Of a DNA stretch of 64,000 nucleotides, positions 22,120 through 33,723 are shown in pieces. The stretch is from contig JPHH03000013.1 of assembly GCA_000750105.3 (NCBI GenBank), positions 124,001-188,000 on the forward strand, in the 5' to 3' direction. The DNA comes from Tolypocladium sp. Sup5 PDA-1. Taxonomy: Eukaryota > Ascomycota > Sordariomycetes > Hypocreales > Ophiocordycipitaceae. Every line of letters begins with the position of its first letter. Position 1 is the stretch's first letter. Both the position numbers and the translations under genes were made by a program. The notes beneath the pieces were generated by a model. The model was given only the letters and a program-made list of their open reading frames with translations. It did no database searches and was not told where the DNA came from.

Positions 22120-22816
22120 TTACAGAGCAAAGGCGGCGGCCAGGACGGCAGCCAGGGCACCGACAGCGGGGCCAGCGGCGGCAGCAGCAGTGGTGGTCTT
22201 CGGGGCGGCGGTGCCAGAGGTGCCAGAGGCAGCACCGGTGCCAGAGGTGACAGAGGCAGCACCGGTGCCAGTGGGCGAGGTGGTCCCGGAGCTGGTCTTG
22301 GTAGCGCTGCCAGTGGCCGAGCCAGAGACAGAGGTAGTGGCAGTACCGGAGGCCGTGCTAGTAGCAGAGCCCGTGGCCGAGCCAGAGACAGAGGTAGAGG
22401 CAGTACCGGAGGCCGTGCTGGTAGCAGAGCCCGTGGCCGAGCCAGAGGCCGAACTAGAGGCCGAACCAGAGGCCGTACCGATCTTGGCGCAGACAGCGGC
22501 GGCGGCACTCTGAGCCTTGGCAATGTCGGCGGGCTGGCACTTGCTAAGGATGCACGGGGCGACGATGGTCATGAGCTCGGCCTGCTTCTGGCAGGCGCAG
22601 GCGACATCCGTGAGCTGGCAACCGGCCTTGGGGATGGCGTCCGTGAGGCAGGGAATCTGAACGACGACACGACGGGTCAGCGAATTGGTTCACCACTGGG
22701 AAGAGGGGGGGCTGCATATGGTGGGTTGGGCTTCATACCGCGCATTGGGGCTGGCCAGTGAAGTCCTGGGCGGCGACGAGGCCGGCAAGAGCGAGGGTGA
22801 CGAAGGTGGCCTTCAT
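22120..22816 (-). CDS. CFEM-domain GPI-anchored protein
   Basis: Minus-strand exons 22739-22816 and 22120-22656 give 204 aa. A signal peptide (MKATFVTLALAGLVAAQ) is followed by eight cysteines in CFEM order (QC, PC, GC, AC-x-C, PC, KC, VC), including the core DVACACQKQ. Then come an extended Ser/Thr/Ala/Gly-rich stalk and a hydrophobic C-terminus (AVGALAAVLAAAFAL) typical of a GPI signal. CFEM proteins sit in the cell wall or membrane, where some bind haem for iron uptake and others act in host interaction. The Asp of DVAC is at the position used for haem coordination in Candida Csa2-type proteins. The role here is inferred only. Confidence 0.9.
22321..22440. repeat. Two 60-bp tandem units in the CFEM stalk
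   Basis: Units 22321-22380 and 22381-22440 are head-to-tail and differ at only two positions (22338/22398 and 22360/22420). Degenerate copies flank them on both sides. Each unit encodes 20 residues of the Ser/Thr/Ala/Gly stalk, so copy changes keep the frame and alter stalk length. Confidence 0.93.
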
Positions 22817-24771
22817 GGTGGATGGTTTAGGCTTTGTGTGTGGTTGGAAGAGGATTGTGTATGTACAGGCAACGAGACAGAGTCTGGTAAAGCTGTATTG
22901 CACGGTGTTGATGCAGGAGAAGGAGTTCAAAGCGGGCGATGGGGAGGGGAGAAGGGAAGGTAAGGGGACTTAAAAGTGGTGGCGGCAAGAGCTGCTCAGC
23001 TGCAGCCTGTGGAAGCAAGGAAGCAAGGAAGGCACGGCAGCTAGGGCAGCGACTGCCACTAGACAACTGCCAGGTACAGCTACAAGTGACAGGGTGAGCA
23101 CTGGCTCTCTGCCGTGCCTTCCCCAGAGCAAGCAGCACTGCGTGCGTGTGTTTGGGAGCCGTTGGAGGGGCGACGATCCGACGCGACCCTGGGGAAAGTG
23201 ACATCAACTGCCGCCCGATATCCGCAGGCCGCCGAGGTACCGACCTCACTAGGAACCCCCTTGCCTTGCGTGCCCAAGAGCGTGTCTCTGCCACCTCGAC
23301 GTCCTCGAAGCTATTACGCACTTGTACACGGTACGCAACTCATTAATTGCGACCCTGCGAGATCCGACGAAAGAAGGACCGTTAGTCTCGGAGGGCGGGA
23401 TTGGATGGCTGATGGCCAGCCCCTAATAACTCTGCGCCATGCGCTTGACCCGAGACGGCCAGCGGTGGAAGCACCCGCCTGCTCGAGGACCAACCCGCGC
23501 ACATCACGATCACCAGAGGCGCCCTCCTGAGGCCCGTCCATTGGTGGCCGGTTTTCCGTGTCCTGGAGGAAGCCGTACGCGGGGATAGGGGATAGTTGAG
23601 CACTGGACGCTGGGTGATCCGTTGACGTTGGCTCGGTGCATCGGCGGCTGCAGCTTGTACTCTATACGAGACCCCCTCCTCGATGGGCGCGAGTGACGTT
23701 GCGGTTGTCAAGCTGCCTGGTGCCATGCTGATGCGGGCCTGACATCATTATGTCGGCCAGCGTTACTTTGTCCTTTTGACAGCTCGCCTCAATTGAAGAA
23801 AAGCTGACGGGACAGTTTTTTCAGCGGCGAGCACGGCAAAGCCTAGACCGGGAACCCAGTCAAAGCCACCGACCAACCACATATCGCGCTATTGGAAACG
23901 CCTCAATAAGACCACTGGCGTCATGGTCAAAGCCAGCGAGTGCCGCGCCGCTGGATTACGTGGACCCCCAACAATTCGCCCAAGCTCCAAGCTTCCCATC
24001 GCAGGGCATCCGCAACCTACTTGTTGCGCGCGTGGCCGATGCCTGTTTCATGCCTGTTTCTGGCCGTGCGGTCAATTGTTTCTCTTGCCCGCCAGGACAA
24101 CAATTGCGGCTTGGCCGAGGAGCCAGTGTCAATCGGTTCGGATCGCCGCCGGCTTGGCTGTTCCTGGGCAGGCATTCAAGCATTGTTGTCACAGCCCAGC
24201 GGGACCAGCCCCAACTCCGTGCAGGGTGCTCCAATTGCTCGGGCCGCGCGCCCCACAGGTCCCCTGGCCGCTGTTGATTGGCCCCGACGCTACGGACTAG
24301 CATGATTGAGAACCTCCCTTGGCTGTCAAGCTCTCTCTCTGTCTTCCACGTCCAGTTCTCGGCGTGCGTGCTCACTGGTGCCCATCGACTGGAGCGCCAT
24401 CAACAAGCAATGTCGACACCTCTTCATTTTCGTCAAATTATTTTATTTCCCCGTGTTTTGGGCGGTTTCAAAACCTCCCAGCCGCTGCGAGACATGTCGC
24501 CCATTGGAATCGATCACACGGGGTCCTATTTGTTGATGCACGCGACGTCGCAAACCCAAATGCCATCCAAGCCCGACGCCGCTTTCGCCTGTCAGGCTGT
24601 CAGGCATATGTTGCTGTGCGCATGCCAGCTTGCTTGCGACCGGTTATTTTGATCCATGGGGCATCCTGTTGTTTCCATTGAGCCTCCCCGGCAACTGATG
24701 CCGATGACGATGCTAGAGCCTTGACTCGTATTATCATTACCTGTACTCCGTATCCGTGCCCTGTACTAAAT
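22817..24771. other. Long intergenic region, CFEM gene / GPI2
   Basis: 1.95 kb. The first part is the CFEM promoter. Between about 23100 and 24700 several 100-140-codon frames occur on both strands, but none has a domain, signal peptide or consistent splice structure. No transposon ends or tandem repeats were found beyond a short gcaaggaa duplication near 23015. Confidence 0.4.
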
Positions 24772-26352
24772 TTATCTGTCGTCCCACCGGGTCCTGCTCA
24801 TAATAATCGGCCTCGCCGGATCCCACGGCCCTCGTATCTCGTTCTTGTACTTTTGCAGCCCAATGAGCCACCAGCTGCAGCCCCCCGTCGCCAGAGCCGC
24901 GATAAAGACCCCCACGATCATGCCCACGATGCCACTCTTCCACGGCCGTCTGCCGGCCTTTGCATCTCCTAGAACCATTCCCACACCCAGCCCTGCGCCC
25001 AAGACCAATAGCACGGTGAGCAGGACATGATATCTCCAGCTGCGGTGCCGGACGTGGCGTCGGAACACGGGGAAGAGGCCAAAGACCTCGATGCTGAAGA
25101 GCGTCAGGCTAAACACCTGCTTGGTCGAGGGCAGGCGGCTGGCGAGCACCGTTGATGCCATCAGTGCGGCATTGGTGGACAGCGACGCCGGGAACTTGGC
25201 TCCCACGCCGCCCGAGTAGTCGAAGAAGAAGACGTTGATGGCCAGCAGCCAAAACGACATGGCCCAGATGCTATCGCTCGACGTGGATCGCGTCAGGGAC
25301 TTGAGGATGGGGCTGAGGCCGAGCAGGGTGCAGTAGATGAGCAGCGCCGACTTGACGGTCCCGAGCCGCTGGTGGATGCGGTTCTCCTCGGATGGAAAGG
25401 CAGGCTCGTCCTCTGGGAGAATCTCCTGGCTGGGTTTCGGTGTCAATCGTCGACCGGGGCCGTTTTGCGAGGCCAGCGAGGTCGTCGAAGTGGACCGGAG
25501 CGGCTTTGCGCCACCGTTTAAGTGTGTAGTCGAGCTCGCAGCCGAGTTACCGGCCGACGGCGCCGCTGAAGGTGCCGATGACTGCGCCGTAGACGGGAAG
25601 GACTCGAGCCGCAAGGGATGCGGCGGCCGGCGAATGCTGGCCGCGCGACCTCGCCGCCGGACGCTGCCGCTCCGGCCCATGACGGTAGCGACGCTGGTAT
25701 TGAGCTCATCGTCCTCCTCCTCCTCGGAGACCCATCGTTCCCAGAGGAGCCATCCGAGCAAGGTGCCGACGCTGCTCCAGCTCACGGCGGAGACGGGGGA
25801 CACGCGATCCTTGAAGATGCCGACGAAGCAGACGATGAAGATGATGACGGAGCAGACATGCTGCAGTATGACGGTCGAGTCGGCGACGAGGGGCCAGAAG
25901 TCGTAGGGCTTGAGGCGCGGGTTCCGCTGGAGGTTTTCGAGGAAGGTCGCCTGGTCGGTGTAGTTGTCGGGGTCTGCAGGAATCCTCGATTAGCCATGAA
26001 TTGAACCCATCACGGGCAGGATCAATATTGACCGAGGCAAAAGGGGGAGGAGAGTCGAAGGGAGGAACGTACACGACTGCTTCACCCACATCAACTTCTT
26101 CCACATGCGCTTGCGGCGCCGACTCCTGCTTCGCTCGCCGTTCATGTGCCTCATCTGGGGGAGCGACTCGGCAGCGCCGTCGCCATGGCCGTCAAAGTCG
26201 GGTCGCTCGGGCGAAGCTGCTCCTCCGCGTTGGGGCAGCGGCGGGGAGACGGCGGCATCGTGAGGCGACAGGTGGGAGCGGCCAAAGGCGCTGAAGGTGG
26301 ACGCGTGACTCAGGGCTGGGAACGGGGTCTCATCGTCGGTTGGCGAGGGCAT
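24772..26352 (-). CDS. GPI2: GPI-GlcNAc transferase subunit Gpi2 (PIG-C)
   Basis: Minus-strand exons 26073-26352 and 24772-25973 give 493 aa. The splice joins WKKLMWVKQS to YPDNYTDQATFLENLQRNPR, the conserved N-terminal signature of Gpi2/PIG-C. Multiple hydrophobic segments follow (for example STVILQHVCSVIIFIVCFVG, IWAMSFWLLAINVFFFDYSGG, YHVLLTVLLVLGAGLGVGMV and the helix before WWLIGLQKYKNEIRGPWDPA). Gpi2 is part of the ER complex that moves GlcNAc onto phosphatidylinositol, the first step of GPI anchor synthesis. A Ser/Pro-rich insert (about residues 180-290) separates the helices. The start at 26352 is provisional: the frame is open further upstream to a TGA near 26550 without another ATG, so an upstream exon is possible. 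Two GPI-dependent proteins lie in the same window. Confidence 0.87.
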
Positions 26353-28814
26353 AATACCGTAGTCTGCGTTGCGAGCTGACGCTGCTGCCCGGGGGGAGGG
26401 ATCGTGGCCCGTCGGCGAGCAGCGGGACGACTCACGGGCTGGAGCTGGAGCTGGAGCTGGAGCTGATGGCGGTGCTGCCGGTGCTGGCGCCGGCACTGGT
26501 GCTGCTGCGGTCGACGACGATTGTGGCTTGGTGGTGGTGGAACTGCATCACGGCGGGAGCGAGAGCAGGCCCGAGGCAGAGGTCTGAGGCTGCGCTGGTT
26601 CGAGGCTTCTCGAATACGACGATGGTTCCGCGGAGCTAGAGCCACGGAGGACTAGTCCCTAGGGGCAGCGGACGGCGTCTGCGTCGAGGTCACACGTGTG
26701 TACCGAGGGGGTTCCCACTCGTCGGGTCGTCAATGCGAGGAGCGCGCCAGCGGTGGAAACAAGCAATGGGCGCTCCGCAAGGTGCTGCAGGGCGTTGCAG
26801 GGGGGCCCTTCCAGGCTCGCTTGAATGGGGGCTTGGGGGGGGGCAGAGACGGCCAGGCACTGGACGGAAGCGCTGGGGGCCTGGGGGCCCTGCAATGGGG
26901 TCCTGCCACCGAGACTTGGCTTTTAGATAGCCTGCGAACCATTGCCAAAGGCAGTAACCAAACTTTCTCAGCTGCCGGGCTCCGACGAGAAAGGTGTGCG
27001 CTTTTGGCAGCGTCTCACTGGGCGGGTTGATGTGAACGACCAGGCAGATGGCGTGAGCGACGCCAGAGGGCGCGAGGGTACAAGGGCGCGACCTTCAAGC
27101 TTACCTTGCTGTCGGTGCATGAGAGATGGCGGGATCCTGAGGAGCCCGGATGAAATTAAACGCCATGCGATGAAGCAGGCCGATTGACTCTCTCCGACTC
27201 TCGCGGCTAAGCCCTCGTACCTTACCCAGCGAGAGTCATTGTCCACGCGTCTCCTTTCCGCAATCGTCCACAAAAGGCCCGGCGAAGCCACACTGCCCTG
27301 GCCGCGAGAATGCGCTGTGGTGCGCTGCTGCGGTTCGCAATGCCACAGCCTAACGGCCTACGAGTAGGTAGACATGGAATCCGTTACGGGACCCTGACGA
27401 GCACGCGGCCTCTGTGCTCGGCTGTCGACCGAGGGTGGGTGGAGGCGTGCTGCAGGATGCCATCACGGCGCCAATTATGGCCAGAAACTGTAACCCGTAC
27501 GGCGCTGCCAGCACAACACCAGGACCAAATGGGAGATGGCCGAACGGGCCTGCCGAAGCCAACTTGCGCAGGCCCAAATTCCTCACCCAGTGGCCCGACT
27601 GTCCGTGGCCGTTCGGGCCCACTATCACGAGTGCGACGACGGTCTAGCCACCTGTTTCACCCACAGGGGACCCAAACCGCAGAGGCACGCCGCACGCAGC
27701 ACGCTCCGAATCTCATGTCTCTTGCTCGTAACGCCTCCATTTCTGTCCCTGCCGGAGAGTGCTGCGAGACGATCGATGCTGTTGCGATTCAGACGCACAG
27801 GGCTGAGTCCCGCCGCGGCTGCTCCATGGCTCCGCTGCTGGTGTCGACGATCGACTGTCGACTCTGTCGAGGCACGAGTGGATGAGGTCAGAGGATGACA
27901 TTCTGTTGGTCATGCCCTCGTTCTCGTTGCACCACGGCCGAAAGCCATACCGACACGGCAAGCCACCAACTGCTAGGCTAGCTCTGTGTACTCGTACTCT
28001 AATTCATTACTCTATCTTGCGCGCATGAGGCTCGACCCGCAGCGACATTGTCAACAATACGCGGGAGCACGTCTTGCCATGCACACGATCGTCCTCGTAC
28101 GAGTACAGGCCATGTACCCCCCATGTCTCTCGGTCGCGCCCATGCAGCGGGGATCGCAGGGCCTCGTCGGGGGTCTCTCTTCTGGCATGGATGGTCATGG
28201 ATGGATCATGGTCGTGTCCCGTTAGTCGACGACATCCATGACTGCGCCGCCCGACTACCCTACCAAGTGCCTTACCTAGCGTCGTCTGCAAAGACCCTCC
28301 ACTCCTCCACTCCCTCCTCGTCTCGCCTCTCCTCCTCGCCCGTCTGCTTGTTTATATTTAGGCGGCAGCCCTGTTGGTGAGAATGGTTGCTTGCCTGCAT
28401 CCGTCTCTCCGTCTCACTCCCTGTCTCTTGGCTGTTTCCTTGCTCAACGCCGACCTCCTCCGCCGAGAATCCCCCGAATCACGACGCAAGCATCGAAACC
28501 GCTTTCGGCTATTTTCGTCCCTCGCCGACCCTCCGTCCCTCACTTACATGAACTCTGTTTCCTCCGCGGTTGGGCCCAGCTTCTTCCCAAGACAATCGTC
28601 CGACAGCCAGCCTCACGGGCCATCCTGTTAGCGCAAGCTATTCTGAGCTGCGAGCTGTCAAATATTATTCGCCTGGCCGCCCCGAGCTCCTCGGCAGATT
28701 GCTGGTAGGCCGAGCCATCGAGATTCACAGCGCCGCCGGCTCCCAAAACCGCCGCGCACACCGTATAAACCCTTTTCTCTTCCCTTCATCAACCTCATCT
28801 CGACAGACACAGCC
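26353..28814. other. Long intergenic region, GPI2 / small membrane protein
   Basis: 2.46 kb between divergent genes. A run of repeated AGCTGG units (26437-26463) and G-rich tracts lie near the GPI2 end. No gene, tRNA or mobile element was recognised in the middle. Confidence 0.4.
28764..28769 (+). promoter_or_regulatory. TATA box
   Basis: TATAAA lies 46 bp before the ATG at 28815. It is followed by a CT-rich leader, the arrangement of many fungal genes for secreted proteins. Confidence 0.5.
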
Positions 28815-29506
28815 ATGAAGCTGCTGTCCATCCTACTCGGGCTCGGGCTCGCTGGAGTCGGCCTCGCAGCACCAGCAACTGGCCCTTACCAAGTAATCAC
28901 GACCGAGGATGGCATCGCCCTGATGAGGTCTCACGTCGTGCGGGTCGACGTTACCGATGCCAACACACCAAATGCGCCGTCTTCCCCTTACTTCCTCTCC
29001 ACGAAATTCTCCAAATACGCGTCCGAAGCCCTCGAGCTGTTGCGGCTCCCCGGGCGCAAGTTCCGACTGTCGCCCGTCTTCGCTCTCGATGCGGACAGGG
29101 CCGGGGTCATGGCCGACCCAAATGGCGACCTGGTGACGGTGAGCTACGGCGGGAAACACCACGGCAAGGGCTGGAGGCACCCGAGCAAAGCCTTCCGCCC
29201 GTACCCCAGGCTAAGCCTGAGGGACTGCCTGCCGTTTCTCATCCTGGCCGTCTCCCTCTCGGTGGTTGTTGCGTGCTCGTTTCTGAGAAGGTTGGTGCTC
29301 CTCGCTCCCAGCGGGCTCTTGGTCGCTGTTCTTCAGTTTTACTAACGCGGACGCTTGTCAGATCTGTATACAAGCGAGAATTCGAGCTGGCTTTTGACTC
29401 GGCCCTGGCGGAAAAGGGTCTTTACCCACAGGGCACCGAGAGGAGCCAGAGCACGGAGGAAGAGCAGCCGGCCTCGACGGCCCAGGCGACGATGGACCGC
29501 TTATGA
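28815..29506 (+). CDS. Hypothetical single-pass membrane protein with signal peptide
   Basis: Exons 28815-29290 and 29362-29506 give 206 aa. The intron has donor GTTGGT, a CTAAC branch site and a CAG acceptor, and the join reads FLRRSVYKREFELAF. A signal peptide (MKLLSILLGLGLAGVGLAAPA) precedes about 110 residues of ectodomain. A second hydrophobic helix (CLPFLILAVSLSVVVACSFL) and a charged C-tail of about 50 residues rich in Glu/Gln/Ser follow. This predicts a type I membrane protein. I recognise no family. Confidence 0.68.
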
Positions 29507-30210
29507 CCGAGCCAAGCCGGAGTATGAATTATTAGCACGGCGTTTTGGATTTCAAACGGGCTCGGTGGTATCAAGTGACATATTTGAGCGAGAATTGCCA
29601 GGGAGGATATGGTTTATATCCATTGCAAGACCAAATGGGCCGCCCTGGGCTGGGGAAACGAGAGGGCTGCGGCCAGGTACGGGGCGGCTTGTGTCTGATG
29701 CCACATTGGGAGACGCATCCCGCCCTGCATATCAGAGGAACGTTTTACAAGAAGATTTGGTTGCTCCCCGCCGACGTCAATTTGTTTGAAATGGACGGGC
29801 GTTGCGGGAATCGCAGATCCAAGGCGGGGAATAATAACGTTGGACAAGTCATGATGCAGATACCCAATTTACTAGACTTTGACTGATACTCGATGCTGTC
29901 ATCCCCTGGGCTTTCACGGGCAAAGCAACGTCGTTTTGAAATCATGCACCAACTTTTCAGTATTTCTAGTCCGTAGAGCCCACGAATATAATATTTCGCG
30001 TAGTTAATGGTTGATTGGGACGGTACCGGCCTTTGGTGTGAGACTTGACATCTTGGCCGGTCCTTCTACCTCGGATGGCCGCGGGAATCGGTCACCTGAC
30101 GTCAGAACCTCGGCATTGCTCACAAACTACAAACATCACAACTGCCAGAACCTCGCCGTCGTTTTCTTCCCAGTTTGAGCAATTCGAATCCAAGTAAACT
30201 GTTTCTAAAA
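29507..30210. other. Intergenic region upstream of the alpha/beta hydrolase
   Basis: About 700 bp, A/T-richer than the surroundings at 29520-30020. It holds one palindromic TGACGTCA element, listed separately. The 113-codon frame at 29545-29886 has no supporting features. Confidence 0.4.
30097..30104 (+). promoter_or_regulatory. CRE-like palindrome TGACGTCA
   Basis: A perfect 8-bp cAMP-response/bZIP element 107 bp before the hydrolase start codon. Fungal ATF/CREB-type bZIP factors bind this sequence. Function here is inferred from position only. Confidence 0.45.
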
Positions 30211-31215
30211 ATGGCGACGTACGAGAACGCACAGGACCAGTACATCACCGTCGGGGACATCCGGTTTGCGTATCGACGCCTCGGCCCGCAGCATGGCATG
30301 CCCCTCGTGCTCCTCATGCACTTCAGGTTGGAGCACAGCCCGATGGCGGCCAACACGATATCGTGCCCGTTGCTAACTGTTCGCTCAGGGGAACCATGGA
30401 TCATTGGGATCCGGCTTTGATCAACCCGCTTGCCGCGCTACGACCCGTCATCCTGATTGACAACGCGGGTGTTGGACGTTCGGGCGGAGAGGTTCCAAAG
30501 ACGTTTGGCGGGTGGGCGAAGCACTACATCGATGTGATCCAGGCGCTTGGCGTTAAACGCGCCGATGTGATGGGCTTCTCCATGGGAGGGTGTGTCGCAC
30601 AGATGGTTGCGCTCAACGCACCGAGACTGGTTCGCTCTCTGGTCCTCTGCGGCACGATCCCGAGCACGGGTGAGGGCGTAACGCGGGCACCAATAGGGCC
30701 ATTCGACCAGCTCAACGGCGCGGCGACCGAGGGCCAGCACCGGGAGGCGTTTCTCGCGGCCTTCTTTACAAGCTCAGAGCGCAGCCAGGCGGCGGGGAGG
30801 GCGTCCTGGGACAGAATCACCAACGCTCGACCCAACAGGACCTCGTATGTGGCGCCGGAGAGCGCCCACCGGCAGGCAGTCGCGTTTGCCAAGTTCATGG
30901 ACCCAAAGCAGGCCAAGGATGCGTCCTTTGATCGATTCCACGAGCTCAAGCTGCCCGTGCTGATTGCCAACGGTATGTGTGACGAGCAACAACCGCGGCG
31001 GCTGGATGCATGTTGACTGTAGCACAGGGAGCGACGACTTGCTGCTGCCGACGGAGAACAGCATTGTGATGTGGAAGAAGCTGAGGAATGCCAACGCGCA
31101 GCTGCACTTGTATCCCGACTCTGGCCACGGGTTCCTATACCAAAACGCCGGGCCCTTTGCGGCGCTCGTGAATGACTTTCTCGATGGCGCTCCGGGTCAA
31201 AGTAGCCGGCTATAG
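30211..31215 (+). CDS. Alpha/beta hydrolase
   Basis: Three exons (30211-30326, 30389-30972, 31028-31215) join to 295 aa. The fold markers are LVLLMHFRGTMDHWDP (oxyanion region after strand beta3), VILIDNAGVGRSGG, the nucleophile elbow GFSMGG (Ser), ANGSDDLLLP (acid Asp) and PDSGHGFLYQ (His). The triad is complete, so it should be active. The sequence resembles the 3-oxoadipate enol-lactonase/haloperoxidase-like group of cytosolic hydrolases, but the substrate cannot be deduced. No signal peptide. The third exon contributes the acid and His, so the second splice is functionally essential. Confidence 0.87.
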
Positions 31216-32406
31216 CTGCGGCTGCAGCACTTGAAGCGGCTCCATATGTTCTTCCTAGATTAACTGCCGTAACGAGACTACGATTTCTTGGTACGAAGTA
31301 GACAGCCTCACTCCGAAACCTGGGGCGGACGATGCAATATTACCCGCTCCCGCGTCATCAAGGCCAGCGGATCGGACATCAGTGCAAGGGGGCGGAACCG
31401 TGACATGGGACTGGATCTGAACAGGGCAAAATTGGCGATCCGGCGAGCGTATTGGCTCGCACGCTGTTACGCGAGGCACGCGGGAAATGGTGAGACAGTT
31501 GCAGGTGACGGGGGGGCATCATCGGTGCCAACGGGTAGCTTCTACGAAGTACAGGAAATGTGACAGAAGCGGACGAAAGCCTCCACCTCGCCGGACGAGA
31601 TTGGCAAGCCGGCGCCGAGGACGAGCGGGGACAGGCCGTGTTGGGAAGAGCCCAAGTGGAACAAGCACTGAAGCAGCGACGGCCTCCAAGCGGTGACGGC
31701 GCAGCCACGACGAGCCGGGCAGGGCTTCCTGGCTTGCTTGGCACGGCTGGTGAACGAGTCCCAAAGAGGCAAGGAGAAGGATCGCGGCCCCGGGTTGGCG
31801 ATGGGTGTTCCCGAAGATTTGACCACGGGCGGACCGTCCCTGCGGCTCCCCGACCTCGTCTCCATGCAAGTGCCTGAGACAAACACGACTACTGCATGTA
31901 CGCGTGTGCTGGGCCATCACATGGATGCGTACAGACTGCGCTTCCAGCTCGCCTGACATGCCGCCATTGGGTGGTTGGCCGAGTGATCAACGGCCGACGG
32001 CATGCAGCTAGCCGCCGTGAACAGACCGTCGGTGAAGCCATCCTGGTCCGGTGGCGGTGGCACAGGCTGAGCGGCCCCTTTGGTTGCGGTGCGTCGTGCG
32101 AACGCCCACGATGGCTTCATGGCATGGGATCAAAGATGGGGCCCCCCGGCGCCGCCGGCCGAAACCAGACCGCAAGCGGCACGGCTCCGCTGACGGAACG
32201 ACGGAGCGCCTGTCTCGCCCGCGGGACGATAGCACCCAGGCATACGAGTACGTAGCGCATCTGGTCGTGTCTTGTCTCAGCTTGCACACCTCCGCCGCCT
32301 GCTTAAAAGGACGGACGGTGCCGCCCTGTCCCGGGGGGCTGGGAGATCTAATTTCCTCGTGTCTCACTTACACTCTTGGCCAACAGCTCGGCCCGGACCC
32401 TTTGAT
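31216..32406. other. Intergenic region, hydrolase / 2EXR gene
   Basis: 1.2 kb, GC-rich, with overlapping open frames on both strands typical of unselected GC-rich sequence. No supported feature. Confidence 0.4.
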
Positions 32407-33447
32407 ATGGCTTCTACGGGTACGTCAGATTCTCTGTTATCAATCGGCCGGACGACGACGACGACGACGACGACGACGGCTAAGTCATACACTCGCTCCT
32501 CACGGCTCTCCAAGTTCACGCTCCTGCCCGCGGAGCTCCGGCTCAAAATATGGGCATGCGCCGTAGAGCCGCGGGTTGTCATCCTCGATGACCTCGTTCA
32601 GACGCCGAGGTCCTACCCGATACCGCCCGTCACCCAGCTAAACGCCGAAGCGCGGAGCGAATCGCGGCAAGGTTACGAGGCGGTCTGCCGCGGCTCGCAC
32701 TTTCACTTCTCCAGGGACATATTGGTCTGTGACCCCAACATATCGGACCAAAAGTCCAACAAGCCACTGGAGGAGCTGGCCCCGCGGATCCGGAGGCTCG
32801 CCTTCTGGGACTGCTTCCCGGACGACGGCCGCGTGGACGGGCTGTACCATTACTCGGCCTACCTCGCTGCGTGCTACCCCCAAGAGAGCTTCGGCAAGGT
32901 CGAGTTTGACAAGGTCTGGTTCCCGAACCTAAAGGAGCTATGGATCATCAAGGTCGGCGACGTTGACCGGTCGTGGAAGATTGCCGTGGACAAGGCCATG
33001 CCGTACGCGGTGCGAGCGAGGAAGACGGCACGGCAGTTTCGGTACTGGGTCGATGACAACATTGTCGAAATAGCGCCGCTGGACCTGGACGAGCCAGAGA
33101 CGAAAGCCGTCTTACGGGAAGGGAGGTGCGGCAAGGTAGACTGCCGGGAACTGAACCGGGGCCGCCCAAAGATGGTGTCCAAGGTGATATTCATGGACGG
33201 CCGGTACGACAAGCGGGATACCAAGGCGCCCGGCTGGAAGCGCATCTGGCCGTGGTCTACGGCGGTGGAGCCCGGGACGGAGAAGGACACCTCGGAGAAC
33301 AGGATGCGGTGGATCATTGTGGAAAGGATATTGACTTTCTCCCTGCGCTGGGAAGGGTCTGGGGAGGCGGAGGAGGCTTCGTTGACGCGTCGACAGGTGC
33401 AAGATGATGCTGGGGGTGGTTGGCGTCGCGCCGCCGCTGAACCTTGA
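32407..33447 (+). CDS. 2EXR-domain protein
   Basis: A single exon of 346 aa from the ATG at 32407. An N-terminal low-complexity stretch contains a poly-Thr run. The 2EXR motif follows: FTLLPAELRLKIWACAVEPRVV (F-x-x-L-P-x-E-[LI]-R-x-x-I-W), with TQLNAEARSESRQGYEAVC, the usual recruitment of a conserved Arg-Glu-Ser-Arg-like helix. 2EXR proteins form large families in filamentous ascomycetes. Their molecular role is unknown. The remaining 220 residues carry no catalytic motif I can name. A decayed relative lies directly downstream. Confidence 0.75.
   Translation: MASTGTSDSLLSIGRTTTTTTTTTAKSYTRSSRLSKFTLLPAELRLKIWACAVEPRVVILDDLVQTPRSYPIPPVTQLNAEARSESRQGYEAVCRGSHFHFSRDILVCDPNISDQKSNKPLEELAPRIRRLAFWDCFPDDGRVDGLYHYSAYLAACYPQESFGKVEFDKVWFPNLKELWIIKVGDVDRSWKIAVDKAMPYAVRARKTARQFRYWVDDNIVEIAPLDLDEPETKAVLREGRCGKVDCRELNRGRPKMVSKVIFMDGRYDKRDTKAPGWKRIWPWSTAVEPGTEKDTSENRMRWIIVERILTFSLRWEGSGEAEEASLTRRQVQDDAGGGWRRAAAEP
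32453..32478. repeat. ACG trinucleotide microsatellite
   Basis: About nine tandem ACG/GAC units inside the 2EXR gene encode a Thr run. Length changes would stay in frame. Confidence 0.9.
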
Positions 33448-33723
33448 CGGGTGTACCCGTGTGTAACGATCTGGCTGGCTGATGGATACTGTATAAACGT
33501 TAGTATTCTGTGGTCTTTTTGGCACAGCTTGTGGATTTGTTTGCCTCTTTCCGTTGAACGAGCAGCGGCGTTGGGCTTGAGGTTGTCACTAAGTTTGGTC
33601 AGTATCACTCGAGTTGCCCCGTCCTGGGCGAGACGTGGAATACTAACGCTCGGTGTACAGAGTTGAACAGACTTGTTCCTAGGGATATCACCTGCCCAGG
33701 GGAACTCGATTCGTACCGTCACG

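Noticed and set aside
22817..24771. A possible transposon remnant in the long gap
   Set aside because: No terminal repeats, target-site duplication or transposase-like coding sequence were seen.
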